This document shows, one piece after another, positions 33,223 to 45,026 of a stretch of DNA of 60,000 nucleotides (positions are counted from its first letter, which is position 1; every line of letters begins with the position of its first letter). Below the pieces are notes generated by a model. It was not told where the DNA came from. It did not search any database and saw nothing but the letters and a program-made list of their open reading frames with translations. The stretch comes from Owenia fusiformis (Eukaryota > Annelida > Polychaeta > Sabellida > Oweniidae), in assembly GCA_903813345.2 (NCBI GenBank), contig CAIIXF020000003.1, positions 24,135,248 to 24,195,247 on the forward strand. Reading direction: 5' to 3'. The position numbers and the translations under genes are program-made.

Positions 33223-34548
33223 AGAGACTCCCCCAGTAGACAGGACATTCAGATTGCCAGTGAAAAACCTAGACAACAGAAGTTGGAGAATAGCTATTAC
33301 ACACGCCCGCTGGACATCATCCCAAGAGTCAAATTCAAAGTTTTCAAAGTGTCCGATCTCGCAAAATGGCACAATTTTGACCCGAGGAGTTTGTTTCTAT
33401 CCGGGGGTTATATCCATCGGGTGACTTCTACATGTGTTTTCCACGGTGGTTTTAGGCTGCTCCAAAGTCTTGGCTGTGGGAAACAATGTGTAAAGACACA
33501 TTTTAAAATGATAACAAAATTGCATGATTTGGTCTACATAATCAGTTAGATGTGGGATCTTGTTTCAGCAATATTTCAACTCATTTTAATATTATCACAC
33601 ACATTTTATCAGCCTTTAAAAGGATGCAGGTCTATTGCTTATACAAGCTCCATACATCTGCCTGGCATTATATATTAAATTGTAAAAAGTGAAGTTTATG
33701 CTCCATTATCTGTTCTATAGAGAAACACTGAAATTGTACATGCAGAAAAACACTTTGGGTTTTAAACATTTTGAGTTTTGAACTTTATTTGAAACCCTGT
33801 AGTGTTTGCTGTATAACAACTTATTGAACAGTTCTGTACATTATGTGATGGGAAACTGCAATTTTGATATTAGGGCCATTAAATTGAACTATTGGGTTTT
33901 CTGCAAATATGAGCATTTGCTTTGAACTAGATATTTTAGTTTTGTGGCCTTTGAAAGAAAATATGTTCAACGTTTTGATAAGCAATTTGAATGTGGAAAC
34001 ATTTTGATTTTAAGTTCAGATTGTTAATGTATAAAAAAAACAGGCAATTTGAAAAGGTGACACAACTGAAATCAGATTTGAATTGATACACTTTTATAAT
34101 AAAAGTACTTAGGCTAGTTTAAGTTATTAAAGTACTTAGATGATTAAAATGCCAATTGGGTTTTATGACCATATATGGTGGATATAATTTCCATATAAGG
34201 CATATACCTTGAAGATTACCATGGTAATGTGTCACTTTTTCCTAGTCCTGTCTCTGGGGTGAAAGGGTTAAAATGAAATCTGATATAAAACAGGAGTCAA
34301 TGACTCCATTACAAAACCAATGATATCTTTATTGATGTGATAAAATATATATTTGTGTAATGTTTGATCATTTCACATCAAGCTGTGTTCTTTTGCAACT
34401 GAATGTGAAATGTTCAACTATTCACAGTGATAAATGATTAAATCATCTTGAATTAATATATTTATGCAAGAATTTGCCAGTTTAGATTGTCGGCATAATG
34501 TAGATGAAAGTAGATGTAAATTAGATTTCTAGCAAATCATTTAATATA

Positions 34549-35630
34549 CAGGGTGTCCGGAAAGTAAAGATACAAATGCTCTCATTTTAAGAGATTTACA
34601 TGTTATGAGATGAAATTGCTCCAGAATGTAGAATTACATTATAGCAATATATCCTGCAATGGTCATGGCTTTTAGTTTTAAAATGAAAATGTTATGGTCG
34701 TTATGGTAACGGGAGTCAAGGGTATGTGGAGCAACGTCACAAATGTGTTTTACAAATCTCTTTCTTGCTCATAGCATCTTGGCATTCTTCCATTTATTCC
34801 TATATTACATCAAATTATGTACTACAACAGCATAAGGATTAGTACCGTAACATTATTTGATCTCTTCATATAACTACTATCATTGAATATTCAATATTTT
34901 CCCCATTAACTAAACATTTTTGGTGCATCTTGACCGCCGATTCAAGGACTTGACAAAATCATTGCTGTCCATCTTTCAAATTGCTTATAGCATTGACTTC
35001 CAGTTGAGACTCATTTTGTATGTCGAACTTCTTACAAATATTGCTTTCAGGTGGTCATAAGGTAGAAGTAAAAAAAGGCTCTATCAGGTGAATATGGGGC
35101 ATTGTATAGAAAGGTTTAATGTCAAGACAATCCTTTGTAAAAATTGTTTTCTTTGCTTTGAGAATGGGTGTATTATGGAGATGCAATATTGACTTTCCAA
35201 CTAAATCCAGAGGCTGTTTTTTCTAAAAACTTGTATGATATTTCTTCGATTATACTGGTTAGTGAAATAAAATAGTTCTGATATGTAACAATGACATCAT
35301 TATATAAAAGAAAAAACTATGGCAGTAATAATACAAACAACAAACAAAAATTAGCAAAACATTGATAGGAAAAATACGACAAAAAAACGCTGTTTCAGAT
35401 TATTGTATTTTAGCAATTTTTGACATTTTAGCGTTGTTCTGGAACTGCTCCGCATACCCCTCACAGCTGTAACCATAACAACCGTAACTTGAACACGTTA
35501 AGACTATATGTGATGAAAGTTGGTAGATATATTGTAATAATCTTCCTCTACAATCTGTAGCAGTTTTATTTCAAAAGGCCAAAATCTCTTAAAACAAGAG
35601 CATTTGTATCTTTACTTTCCGGACACCCTG
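34549..35630 (-). mobile_element. 1.08-kb mariner-type transposon, decayed, TA target duplication
   Basis: The ends are inverted repeats of about 50 bases with few mismatches (outer words cagggtgtccggaaagtaaa and tttactttccggacaccctg), bordered by TA at 34547-34548 and 35631-35632. The minus strand keeps a broken transposase piece at 34866-35219. Size, ends and TA target identify the Tc1/mariner superfamily. Confidence 0.92.
34866..35219 (-). pseudogene. Broken mariner transposase, C-terminal half
   Basis: On the minus strand the frame from 35219 reads, with two internal stops, the order expected for a mariner transposase C-terminus: a degraded version of the D-N-A-P-x-H-K-A-K-K catalytic region (LHNTPILKAKKT; the catalytic D is lost), a P-rich turn, the segment KKFDIQNESQLE, and the closing HQKCLVNGENIE, which resembles the family ending W-x-K-C-x-x-x-x-G-x-Y-x-E. 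The N-terminal DNA-binding half is not recognisable. Not functional. Confidence 0.75.
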
Positions 35631-36098
35631 TAGCTGATGTCTTTTTTAATGCTTTAAGTATCTAGATCTATTTTGTGTGCAATTGAAGCTCTGTATTTCT
35701 ATGTAAGGTTACTTTTATCTTACGAAAATTTTCAAGCCAATTAATATGAAACTTAAAAGCTGCATCTTTGTTAGACTAGTATGAGTAACTATTATTACTA
35801 AACGTTAAACTGGATTGTACTCTACTACTAAACTAACTACTGACTATCAAACTGATGAAGTGAAATTTCATTGCTTTAATTTTGTTGATTTTAAACCTTG
35901 TAAGGTTTTTATTTTCATTTATGCATGGGTGATAGGGCTTTGTTTTTCATTTATCCGTCAGTGCATTTCTGCTGTTCACTGATTTTCATGGATTGATAAA
36001 CTTTAAGTGCATTATTTGTAGACATATCTATACATAGTTTGTCATGTACTGTGCATTGTAATGGCAAGTATAAAATATCTAAAAATTTAGCCTTGTAT

Positions 36099-36296
36099 CT
36101 ACCATGAGGGGGGAATAACCCCAGGGTTCAAAGAGGACTATCATGTAAATCTGTATTGAGAAGACATATCGTCCTGATTGCTCAAATCGACAGTCAATCA
36201 ATGACGGTTTCAGAATTTTCATAAGTTCCGCAACTCACTCAAGAGACCTAATATATTTGTTAACTCTTAAGCTCTGGGGCTTCCCCCTCTTATCTA
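36099..36296. mobile_element. ~200-bp MITE, ataagagggggaa family (intact copy)
   Basis: Inverted ends ccatgaggggggaataacccc (trimmed) and ggggcttccccctcttatc, with the word gggttcaaagagga inside the left end; the same ends occur at 26525 and 27886. Located just upstream of the second SSR1 polyadenylation hexamer. Confidence 0.65.
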
Positions 36297-36475
36297 CCAT
36301 GATTGTAGATTTGCTATTTAACGTATGCCATTATTAAATACATTCCTTCTCATGTCGGCTCCAATGTTACACCTTTCAGAACCTCTTCTTTGCTTTGTAT
36401 GTCTTCTTTTACTATGTATACAGCATTGACTTCATGTAACAACCAAAAACTGAAATAAATTGAATATGAAATTAA

Positions 36476-37809
36476 TTATTAGTGTTATTGTTTTAAAACA
36501 CTAGAAGAGAACATGTAACAAAGATCTATGTATTGATCAGAAGACCTTGTCAATTTGTCATTGCACATGAATCGCCCAAACTGTGTTTCCCCAAATTATA
36601 GACCTTTCCAATAAATCCTGACCCCTATTTGTGAACCAAGGAAACTGGTATATTGGCTAGATTTATGTAGTACTTTACAGGCAGCAATGTTTGTAAACAA
36701 TATTGAAAGAAGTTTTTGAAAATCAGCCATATTTTAATCCTATTTCTGCACTGAAATTGTAAGAATGACATCCTAACCAATAGATGACATGATTTCCTGG
36801 ATTGGTCTATTGATTTAAAACTTGCTGTAAAATGGTAAATTAGTTAATACTGTCATAACATGACCAGAATTAAGTATAGTCTTGAAAATCCACTTAAGAA
36901 AAAATATAAATTAAGATTTATCTTAAAAGAATTTGATGGGTAAAAGTCCTTTCTAAAGATTTAACCTTTGAACCGCAAAGGCTCATTGAGCAGTTGAGCA
37001 CAGGTATAAAATAATGAAACCCTTTGCAAGCGAAGATGGAATCGCCGACTTCATCGGGCATTCTACAGGACACATAAGTAATATTCCTGAGTTTGGGTCA
37101 GTTTGGGCATGGGCTATTTTTGACACATTGAATGTAGTTTTTGCCAAAGTGACGTTTAATGAACTGAGTTAAAAAGATCGCGACGTGAAGACCGACAATG
37201 TTAAGGGTGCTTTTTGTTATATCATTATAATCCAAAGTGACTAATCGAATGGAATTGGTCTTCTAACGAATGAGACATCACTTAAAAGATGACATTACAG
37301 ACCATGACAATAAAAATAGTGAAACACATTTTAATCACGACCTTGTAAAGATACTATAGTCATACGATTCCTAGATTTTAGTTTTATTTTCCTCTATTTC
37401 TGCATCTATTCATCCTTATTTAAAAGACTGACGACCACCGACCACGTGTACTCAACTAAGGAGAGTGACAAGTCGGTGGTCGGCGGTCCATGTATATCCA
37501 GAACTTGGGTAAAGTAAATAAAAAATACCAAAAAATGAATTTAACCTTAAGACCATGAATATGTGTGTCAAAAAATAAAAAAAAAGAATTCCATAAACGT
37601 AATACGATAAACTTGTGTGTCAAAAAATCAATTTAACCTTAAACTACCAACTGAGGTCACAGGACGCGTACCAGACCCTAATGATACAGGGTCCACATGG
37701 CAGGAGAGGCGTTCGCGTACCAGACCCTAATTATAGTCCAAATCGTGTGAAAACACGTCCGGGACAATCTCTACTGTTAACACTTGGGCACCGTGAGAAT
37801 GCCACATAA
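36476..37809. other. No gene; short inverted and direct words at 37430-37740
   Basis: ccaccgaccacg / gtcggtggtcggcggtc at 37435-37490 can form a hairpin. The phrase cgcgtaccagaccctaat recurs at 37664 and 37715. No exon-like structure. Confidence 0.4.
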
Positions 37810-38830
37810 TATACTAGTATACAGTTCAATTGGAGAGCTCATGTGTACATTTGTACAGAATCAAATCAAACCTTCAAGGGTTAGCTATAACTCATCAAAC
37901 ATTAATAAAAGATGACAAATATTTTCACAGACTGGCAAAATTACGTACAGTTTTTCGTCGTGATTTATAAAAGCTTGTCACATCTTACCCTGCGTGCAGA
38001 GTCTAGTTATAAAGACGAAGCTCTATTTTAATAAGTGAAGGAACAAATGCAAAGGGTAGTCACATCTAGGACACAGTTGGAAAACTAATTATCTTGTCTA
38101 CTAATTTCAAACATAGAGAGGCAAGGTGTGTCCGATTCCAGCCAATTCGAACACAGTATTCCATTATAACCAAACACCGCATCCAAGGTCATTCCTTAGA
38201 CCCTATGTGGTTGGCAATGTGACAACTTGACTCTGCAGAAATTGATGCTTTGCCAACTTAACCCATGAAAAAGGTTTCATTGAAAAATACGTGCTTTTAG
38301 GGATTTCGTATCTTTAAGCAATGCTTTGCCAACATAACCCATGCAAAAAGTTTCATTGAAAAATGCCTGCTTTTAGGGATTTTCTTATCTATATAGATAT
38401 TTTGCAAAGTGTGAAAAGAATTTACGTCCAAGACTCAATGCATTGTGGAATGACCATTCCTTTCAGGCGCCATTTCCTTAAATTAACACTCGATGCTGCG
38501 AATCTCGTGCAAATTTTTGAAATCAATTCCTTCGAGGAATGGTCACTCCACATTTGCTCCGAGTCCAGGGCTTAAATCCTTAAAAACTAAATCAAAACTC
38601 CAAGGACTGAGAATAACACTGAATAAAGAGTATTCCTAAACAAAGAACCTTAAAAAAGTTGACGGAATGTTTTTGCAGACCGACAACATTAGTAGGCTTA
38701 AAGTCGTTACCTAATACTGACCAATGATGTTGTAAAATGCGGAAATTCGTGTATTCATTGAAATGTGACACATCTTCAATCTAGCACTTCACCTCTACCA
38801 TTTAGCAAGCACACTTGGTACAGCATATCT

Positions 38831-38902
38831 GGCCCGGTAGCTCAGTTGGTTAGAGCGTCGTGCTAATAACGCGAATGTCGTGGGTTCGATCCCTCTGGGC
38901 CA
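38831..38902 (+). pseudogene. tRNA-Ile(AAU) copy 1, 3' end damaged
   Basis: Identical to the intact copies up to the T loop, then reads ccctctgggcca where they read ccccatccgggcca. Two bases are lost and one changed, so the 3' T-stem strand and the acceptor 3' strand no longer pair over their full length. Length 72 instead of 74. Box A, box B and the TTTT at 38907-38910 are intact, so it may be transcribed but is unlikely to mature. Confidence 0.85.
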
Positions 38903-39265
38903 ATACTTTTACCAAAATCACCTTCCACTCATGGGCTTGTCTGGGAACAACACACACCCAAAGCATCTTCCACTCATGGGCTGGTCTAAGAACAACACAT
39001 CAAGTGGATTAAAACATCAACAATTTCACATACTAGTATACAGTTCACCATTGGAAAGCTTATGTGTACATTTGTACAGAATCAGATCAAACCTTCAAGG
39101 ATTAACTATAACTCATCGAATATTAATAAAATATGAAAAATATTTTCACAGACTGGTAAAATTTCGTACACTTTTTCGTCATGATTTAAAACAGCTTGTC
39201 ACATCTAGGACACTGTGTTCCTTATCTCCTTTAAACTAATTTCACACATACAGTAGCTAAAACAC

Positions 39266-39500
39266 GTGCTTTTAGTTGATTTCGTAGAAAATATTTTTCA
39301 ATGTGTGAAAAGAATTTGTGTCAAAGACTCAATGCATTGTGGAATGACCATTCCTTTCCGGCGTTGTTTCCTAAAATTAACACGTGCACTCGATGCTGCG
39401 CATCTCGTGCAAATTTTGGAAATCAATATTTTTACCCAAAGCACCGTCCACTCATAGCGTGTTCTTGGAACAACAATTCAGTGGATTAAAACATCAACAA
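39266..39500 (+). repeat. tRNA-less array unit with deletion junction at about 39424
   Basis: The unit passes from gcattgtggaatgaccattcc into tttggaaatcaatatttttacccaaagcaccgtccactcat. The second half of the inverted-repeat block, the pre-tRNA stretch and the tRNA itself are absent. The join sits at a short shared word, aata. The same junction recurs near 43505 and 49998. Confidence 0.75.
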
Positions 39501-39594
39501 TTTCAAATACTGGTATATAGTTCACCATTTGAAAGTCTATGTGTGCATATGTACAGAATCAAATCAAACCTCCAAGGATTAACCAACCACTGGC

Positions 39595-41140
39595 GCTGAA
39601 CGTACCCCAAACATCATGCCTAGTAGCACAAAACTCACGGCACATGTATCTCTACGGGGTTTTATTAAATCCTTTATATAATTCCTTTGGTGTATTTTTT
39701 TCTAGCACGAGTAATGTCACTTTAATCAGTATACCGATGATTCAATAAACAGGCTATAAATTAAGCACACACGTTAATCGGTGAGTGAGTAACTTTGCAT
39801 ATTGTAAGATTTTCAGCAGACGCCATGTATTTCCTATGGCCTTTAAAGTAGAATTTAAGGCAAGTTATATTCATTTACACCTCCATTTTTATTTTATATA
39901 GAACATTGGTCAGATAGTATATTTGGAAGATTTGTTGGAATAAATCAGTCATTTTGTCAAATTATTTTACTTCGACGTAGCAAAGTGATAGTGATAACGT
40001 AGCAAATACCTAAGAGTAGATAGAAACGACGTAGCAATCTCAGCTCATATAATTTGTGTGTTATCAATGTAAAGTATACTAAATAACAACATTTCCTGTA
40101 TTTTTGAGGACCATTAAGGAACATTATATAAGCTGAAAGTTATTTAGTGATGTGTCTTATTTCAGTGTGATCACACGTCTTTACTATATGGAACAAGGGC
40201 ATTTTACTTGTGTCAGGCGTTGTCAGAATACAAATATTCACACTTTCGAAGAAGTAATAAATCACATTATCGTAAAACATGTACTGGTGGTAGGGGAATC
40301 ACAGGGGTTGAATGAAAATCGGGACATTTCGAATTTAACAAAATAGATATAGGCGTCATTCCTCAATCTATTAAAGAATATGGGAGGAACTCTTAGTCGA
40401 CAGTAAAAACTCCACGGAGCGAGTGACTCAAGGGTGTGTTAAATCGACTCGGGAAATGCCAAATCTACACATAATTGTAAAAGAGATGAAGAAGCAAGGG
40501 ATATACGAAATTTAATAGAAGCCGTGGAATCTGCTGAGAATGGTATAATGGCAGACAGATATCTTTCTGTTAAATGTAAAGAGAATAATTTTAGACCATA
40601 ATAATGAATAGAATGTTGAATAAATTGCATATGTTCCAATGTATGATTTGCTATATCCTTAATTTTATACAGCATTTATATTTACACCTGTATCTCCTAC
40701 TCCAATACTAAGAATGAGTATACAGGTTTAAGAAGTCATTTATATTCGATGAATTGTTTTGAATAATATACGAGTTATATTACCTGTTCATTACAACGAT
40801 GCTTTCCAACACCATGGGTCAGGGGCAGGGCCATATGGCTCTTTAATCCATTTAGCGACCTGAAATCTTTGCCACAGGAGGAACATAGGTGCAGTCTGAA
40901 TTTAGAAGTTTTTTCTACAAATATATTGAATCATATAAACCATTTTGCTTATACATAATTGCTGTATTAAAGATCTTAATACATTTTGGATACGAGAAGT
41001 AAGTGTAAGTTTACGTTACGTATGTATTAGCAGATAGTTACGTTAATATTTCTGTAAGGAGGTCGATGCTACGTAGCAATCATTGCATTTTAGACATGGT
41101 GGATCTTGTTGTTTATTTGCGTATGGTATTAATGAAACTT
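39595..41140. mobile_element. ~1.5-kb insertion in an array unit, unidentified (copy 1)
   Basis: Array sequence stops near 39595 (caaggattaacc) and resumes near 41145 (gcttttaggg-type words). Between them is foreign sequence with repeated acgtagcaa words at 39975-40035 and 41070. A 64-codon frame at 40152-40346 has a Cys/His-spaced segment (FTCVRRCQNT ... HIIVKH) and, with stops, goes on downstream (NRLGKCQIY-like words), so it may be a decayed transposon gene. Clear terminal repeats were not found. Repeated at 50169-51714. Confidence 0.5.
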
Positions 41141-41596
41141 TTAGGGATTTCTTATCTTTTGTAGATATTTTGCAAAGTGTGAAAAGAATTTACGTCCAAG
41201 ATTCAATGATTGTGGAATGACCATTCCTTTCAGGCGTTGTTTCCTAGAATTAACAATCGATGCTGCGTATCTCGTGCAAATTTTTGAAATCAATACCTTC
41301 AAGGAATGGTCACTCCACATTGCACCAAGTCCAGGGCTTAAATCCTTAAAAACTTAATCAAAACTCCAGGAACTGAGAATAACACTGAATAAAGAGTATG
41401 CCGAAACAAAGAACCTTAAAAAAGTTGAGGGAATGAGCTTGCAGACCGACAACATTAGTAGACTTACAGTCTTTACCTGAAACTGACCAATGATGTTGTA
41501 AAACGCGGAAATTGGTGTATTCATTGAAATGTGAAACATTTTCAATCTAGCATTTTACCTCTACAATATAGCAAGCACACTTGGGACAGCATATCT

Positions 41597-41670
41597 GGCC
41601 CGGTAGCTCAGTTGGTTAGAGCGTCGTGCTAATAACGCGAATGTCGTGGGTTCGATCCCCATCCGGGCCA
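41597..41670 (+). tRNA. tRNA-Ile-AAT: tRNA-Ile(AAU) copy 2
   Basis: 74 bases, perfect 7-bp acceptor stem GGCCCGG/CCGGGCC, D arm with tagctcagttgg (box A), anticodon loop CTAATAA with anticodon AAT, T arm with ggttcgatcc (box B), discriminator A. No intron. A34 would be edited to inosine to read AUU, AUC and AUA. A Pol III stop TTTT lies at 41675-41678. Confidence 0.97.
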
Positions 41671-42234
41671 ATACTTTTACCAAAATCACCGTCCACTCAT
41701 GGGCTTGTCTGGGAACAACACACACCTAAAGCACCTTCCACTCATGGGCTGGTCTAGGAATAACACATCCAGTGGATTAAAACATCAACAATTTCACATA
41801 CTAGTATACAGTTCACCATTGGAAAGTTTATGTGTACATTTGTACAGAATCAAATCAAACCTCCGAGGATTAACTATAACTCATCAAACATTAATAAATG
41901 ATAAGTGATAATAAATGAAATGATAAATGACAAATATTTTCACAGACTGGCAAAAATACGTACAGTTTTTCGTCATGATTTATAATAGCTTGTCACATCA
42001 AGGACACCATTGGAAAACTAATTACTTTGTCTTCCTTACCTCCTTTATACTAATTTCACACATAGCTCGGCAAGGTGTGCTCGATTCCAGCCAATCCGAA
42101 CACAGTATTCCATATAGCTGCTGCGCATTAGGTTCATGTAGTTTGAAACAGATTGAAATTGATGCTTTGCCAACTTAACCTATGCAAAAAGTTTCATTGA
42201 AAAATGCATGCTTTTAGGGATTTCTTATCTATAT

Positions 42235-42550
42235 CACTGTGGCTAGTCGATCTATGTGGATGCAGTCAGGCACATGTAATGTTTCGTGAGTACCCGCCTC
42301 TGTACTTTTAGTGGTTACACATATCTTTTAATGAGCGATAATTCATACCAATGTACAGCATTCGTCCCCATGTGCTTTTGGCCGAAATAATTAAGTAAAT
42401 CGGTTCATAAATAAGCGAGAAATAAACTCATCAATCCATGAAAATTGTTCAGCGAAAAATGCTTCTAAAAATTTAATTTCTCATAGAAACCAATGTTAAA
42501 ATAATATCTAAAACATGTATGGATTGATGAGTTTATTTTCCGCTGCTATC
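42235..42550. repeat. ~0.3-kb insertion in an array unit (copy 1)
   Basis: Replaces the first half of the inverted-repeat block of the unit. It contains an 18-base inverted word, aataaactcatcaatcca (about 42425) and its complement (about 42521). Repeated at 52809-53125. Confidence 0.55.
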
Positions 42551-42908
42551 TGTACTTCAAGAATTAACACTCGATGCTGCGAATCCGTGCAAATTTTTGA
42601 AATCAATACCTTCAAGGAATGGTCGCTCCACATCGCACCAAGTCCAGGACTTAAATCGTTAAAAATTAAATCAAAACTACAAGGACTTAGAATAACACTA
42701 AATAAAGAGTATTTCTAAACAAAGAACCTTAAACAAGTTGACTGAATGTTCTTGCAGACCGACAACATGAGTAGACTTACAGATTTTCCTGATACCGACC
42801 AATGATGTTGTAAAACATGGATATTCGTGTATTCATTGAAATGTGAACCATCTACAATCTAGCACTTCACCTCTACAATATAGCAAGCACACTTGGTACA
42901 GCATATCT

Positions 42909-42982
42909 GGCCCGGTAGCTCAGTTGGTTAGAGCGTCGTGCTAATAACGCGAATGTCGTGGGTTCGATCCCCATCCGGGCCA
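42909..42982 (+). tRNA. tRNA-Ile-AAT: tRNA-Ile(AAU) copy 3
   Basis: Sequence identical to copy 2, with TTTT at 42987-42990. It marks the junction between the two copies of the ~4.1-kb duplication. Confidence 0.97.
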
Positions 42983-43844
42983 ATACTTTTACCAAAATCA
43001 CCTTCCACTCATGGGCTTGTCTGGGAACAACACACACCCAAAGCATCTTCCACTCATGGGCTGGTCTAAGAACAACACATCAAGTGGATTAAAACATCAA
43101 CAATTTCACATACTAGTATACAGTTCACCATTGGAAAGCTTATGTGTACATTTGTACAGAATCAGATCAAACCTTCAAGGATTAACTATAACTCATCGAA
43201 TATTAATAAAATATGAAAAATATTTTCACAGACTGGTAAAATTTCGTACACTTTTTCGTCATGATTTAAAACAGCTTGTCACATCTAGGACACTGTGTTC
43301 CTTATCTCCTTTAAACTAATTTCACACATACAATAGCTAAAACACGTGCTTTTAGTTGATTTCGTAGAAAATATTTTTCAATGTGTGAAAAGAATTTGTG
43401 TCAAAGACTCAATGCATTGTGGAATGACCATTCCTTTCTGGCGTTGTTTCCTAAAATTAAGACATGCACTTGATGCTGCGCATCTCGTGCAAATTTTGGA
43501 AATCATTATTTTTACCCAAAGCACCGTCCACTCATGGGGTGTTCTTGGAACAACACATCCATTGAAAAATACCCACCTTATTAGTCATGTACTAGAAGTT
43601 GGATAATTTCATGGTGCTGAACTTATGGAAATTTACTAGGTTCTCGTAATAATTTAGCCTATGTAACATCACAGAGTGATACATGAATACTGTAAGTTTA
43701 TAGTGGATACATTATACAAAGTCTATACAAACTACAAAGCCTTTACTTCTGAGGATAAAACTTCTACATTTTTGGATACTGAAGTTTGACATTTTGTGTA
43801 TAGGGATCGATCATTCTGCAGATACCCAACATCAAACACTAAAA

Positions 43845-45026
43845 ATGTCAAAATTCTCAACGCCCGTACTCCGTGATAAAAGGAATCGTAGCAACTCTAC
43901 TCCTAGCCCATCGTCAGCTAGACCTGATCCTAAGAAAAACAAGCCTGAAACACCTGAACATGAAACACTGGAATCTAAACTTATCACAATGGAAAGGGAG
44001 TTAAAACAACTTCGAACAGATCGTGAGAATGATGCGCTGAAGATTCTTGAACTCGAGATGGAAACATCATATCTACATGAAGTAATTGCAATTCAAGATG
44101 GTCGTTTAGCCAAATCAGAGACTCATATTGAAACCATTGTAGATGATATCAGCGATATCAGATGGAGAAGTATGAGACAAAATATAGTGATCAAAGGCCT
44201 ACCATCAAACAATCATGAGGTAGCGATGGATGCGGCAGCTGAATTTATGATCAATGAAATGAAAGTTCCTCCTCGTCACATCCAATCTGATAAGACACCC
44301 AATGGTAAAATCAAACTAGATGTTGCCCACCGATTTGGAGGTGAATATAACGGATCTAGGCCAATGGTGGTTAAGTTTAAAGATCGATCCAGCAGAGATG
44401 ACCTACTATCCTACGCAAAGAACTTGAAGGGCACACACTTCTCGGTACACGAACAACTGCCTTCAGACATGTCCAGCAGACGTAATGCACAGTATGTGGC
44501 TTTTAAAACTGCTAAAGCAAGTGGCCATCAGGCCTCTTTGAATAAGGATGTTCTGACTGTAAATAGAGTGAGAGTCGATCCCAAATTCAAGACTAACCCA
44601 CTCCCACTAGATGCGAAACTATCCCCGGATATATTGCGCGAGCCCTTGATAGAATCTGCAATTCACAATGATAAGGGATCGAGGATGAAAGCCCATGTGA
44701 TGGTGGTGAAATCACAAAATGAAGCCAAGACTGCCCTAGCAAAGGTGTACCAAGATCGGAATAATGCTACAGCAGCTCACAACACTTATGCCTACATAAC
44801 ACAAGGTCGAGATGGAAAGGCTGCAACAGGATACGACGATGACAAGGACTATGGTTCAGGGAAAGATCTCCTTAAATCAATGACTGATCTTAACATTAAT
44901 AATTGCATCGCAATCATCAGCAAATGGTATGGACCACGTAATATCGGTTACAAGGCAAAGAATGACTTGATGCAAATTACTCTGAAGGAAGCCCTCAAAA
45001 ATGCTGAACTGCCAGATGAGAATTGA
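43845..45026 (+). CDS. LINE ORF1, RNA-binding chaperone-like protein
   Basis: 393 codons from the ATG at 43845 (context aaaATGt); an upstream in-frame ATG at 43794 would add 17 residues, but 43845 fits better because the next residues (MSKFSTPVLRDKRNR) start the basic, low-complexity head. Then come a coiled coil (about residues 40-105, heptads rich in E, L and K) and an RRM-like domain with RQNIVIKGLP and PMVVKFKDR, typical of L1-type ORF1 proteins (transposase_22 family), followed by a basic C-terminal domain. Such proteins coat the element RNA. No internal stop. Confidence 0.8.
   Translation: MSKFSTPVLRDKRNRSNSTPSPSSARPDPKKNKPETPEHETLESKLITMERELKQLRTDRENDALKILELEMETSYLHEVIAIQDGRLAKSETHIETIVDDISDIRWRSMRQNIVIKGLPSNNHEVAMDAAAEFMINEMKVPPRHIQSDKTPNGKIKLDVAHRFGGEYNGSRPMVVKFKDRSSRDDLLSYAKNLKGTHFSVHEQLPSDMSSRRNAQYVAFKTAKASGHQASLNKDVLTVNRVRVDPKFKTNPLPLDAKLSPDILREPLIESAIHNDKGSRMKAHVMVVKSQNEAKTALAKVYQDRNNATAAHNTYAYITQGRDGKAATGYDDDKDYGSGKDLLKSMTDLNINNCIAIISKWYGPRNIGYKAKNDLMQITLKEALKNAELPDEN

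Larger units (their letters stand above)
33223..36475 (+). other. Probable long 3' untranslated region of SSR1, with a mariner insertion
   Basis: Polyadenylation hexamers AATAAA occur at 34098-34103 and 36454-36459. Choosing the first would exclude the mariner at 34549-35630; choosing the second would include it. Sequence alone cannot decide. A diverged ggttttaaa-rich AT stretch without open frames lies between stop and mariner. Confidence 0.35.

Noticed and set aside
38880-43606. Short open frames repeated in the tRNA array (for example 119, 102, 83 codons)
   Set aside because: They recur only because the array unit recurs, begin inside or just after the tRNA gene, and are truncated differently in each unit.
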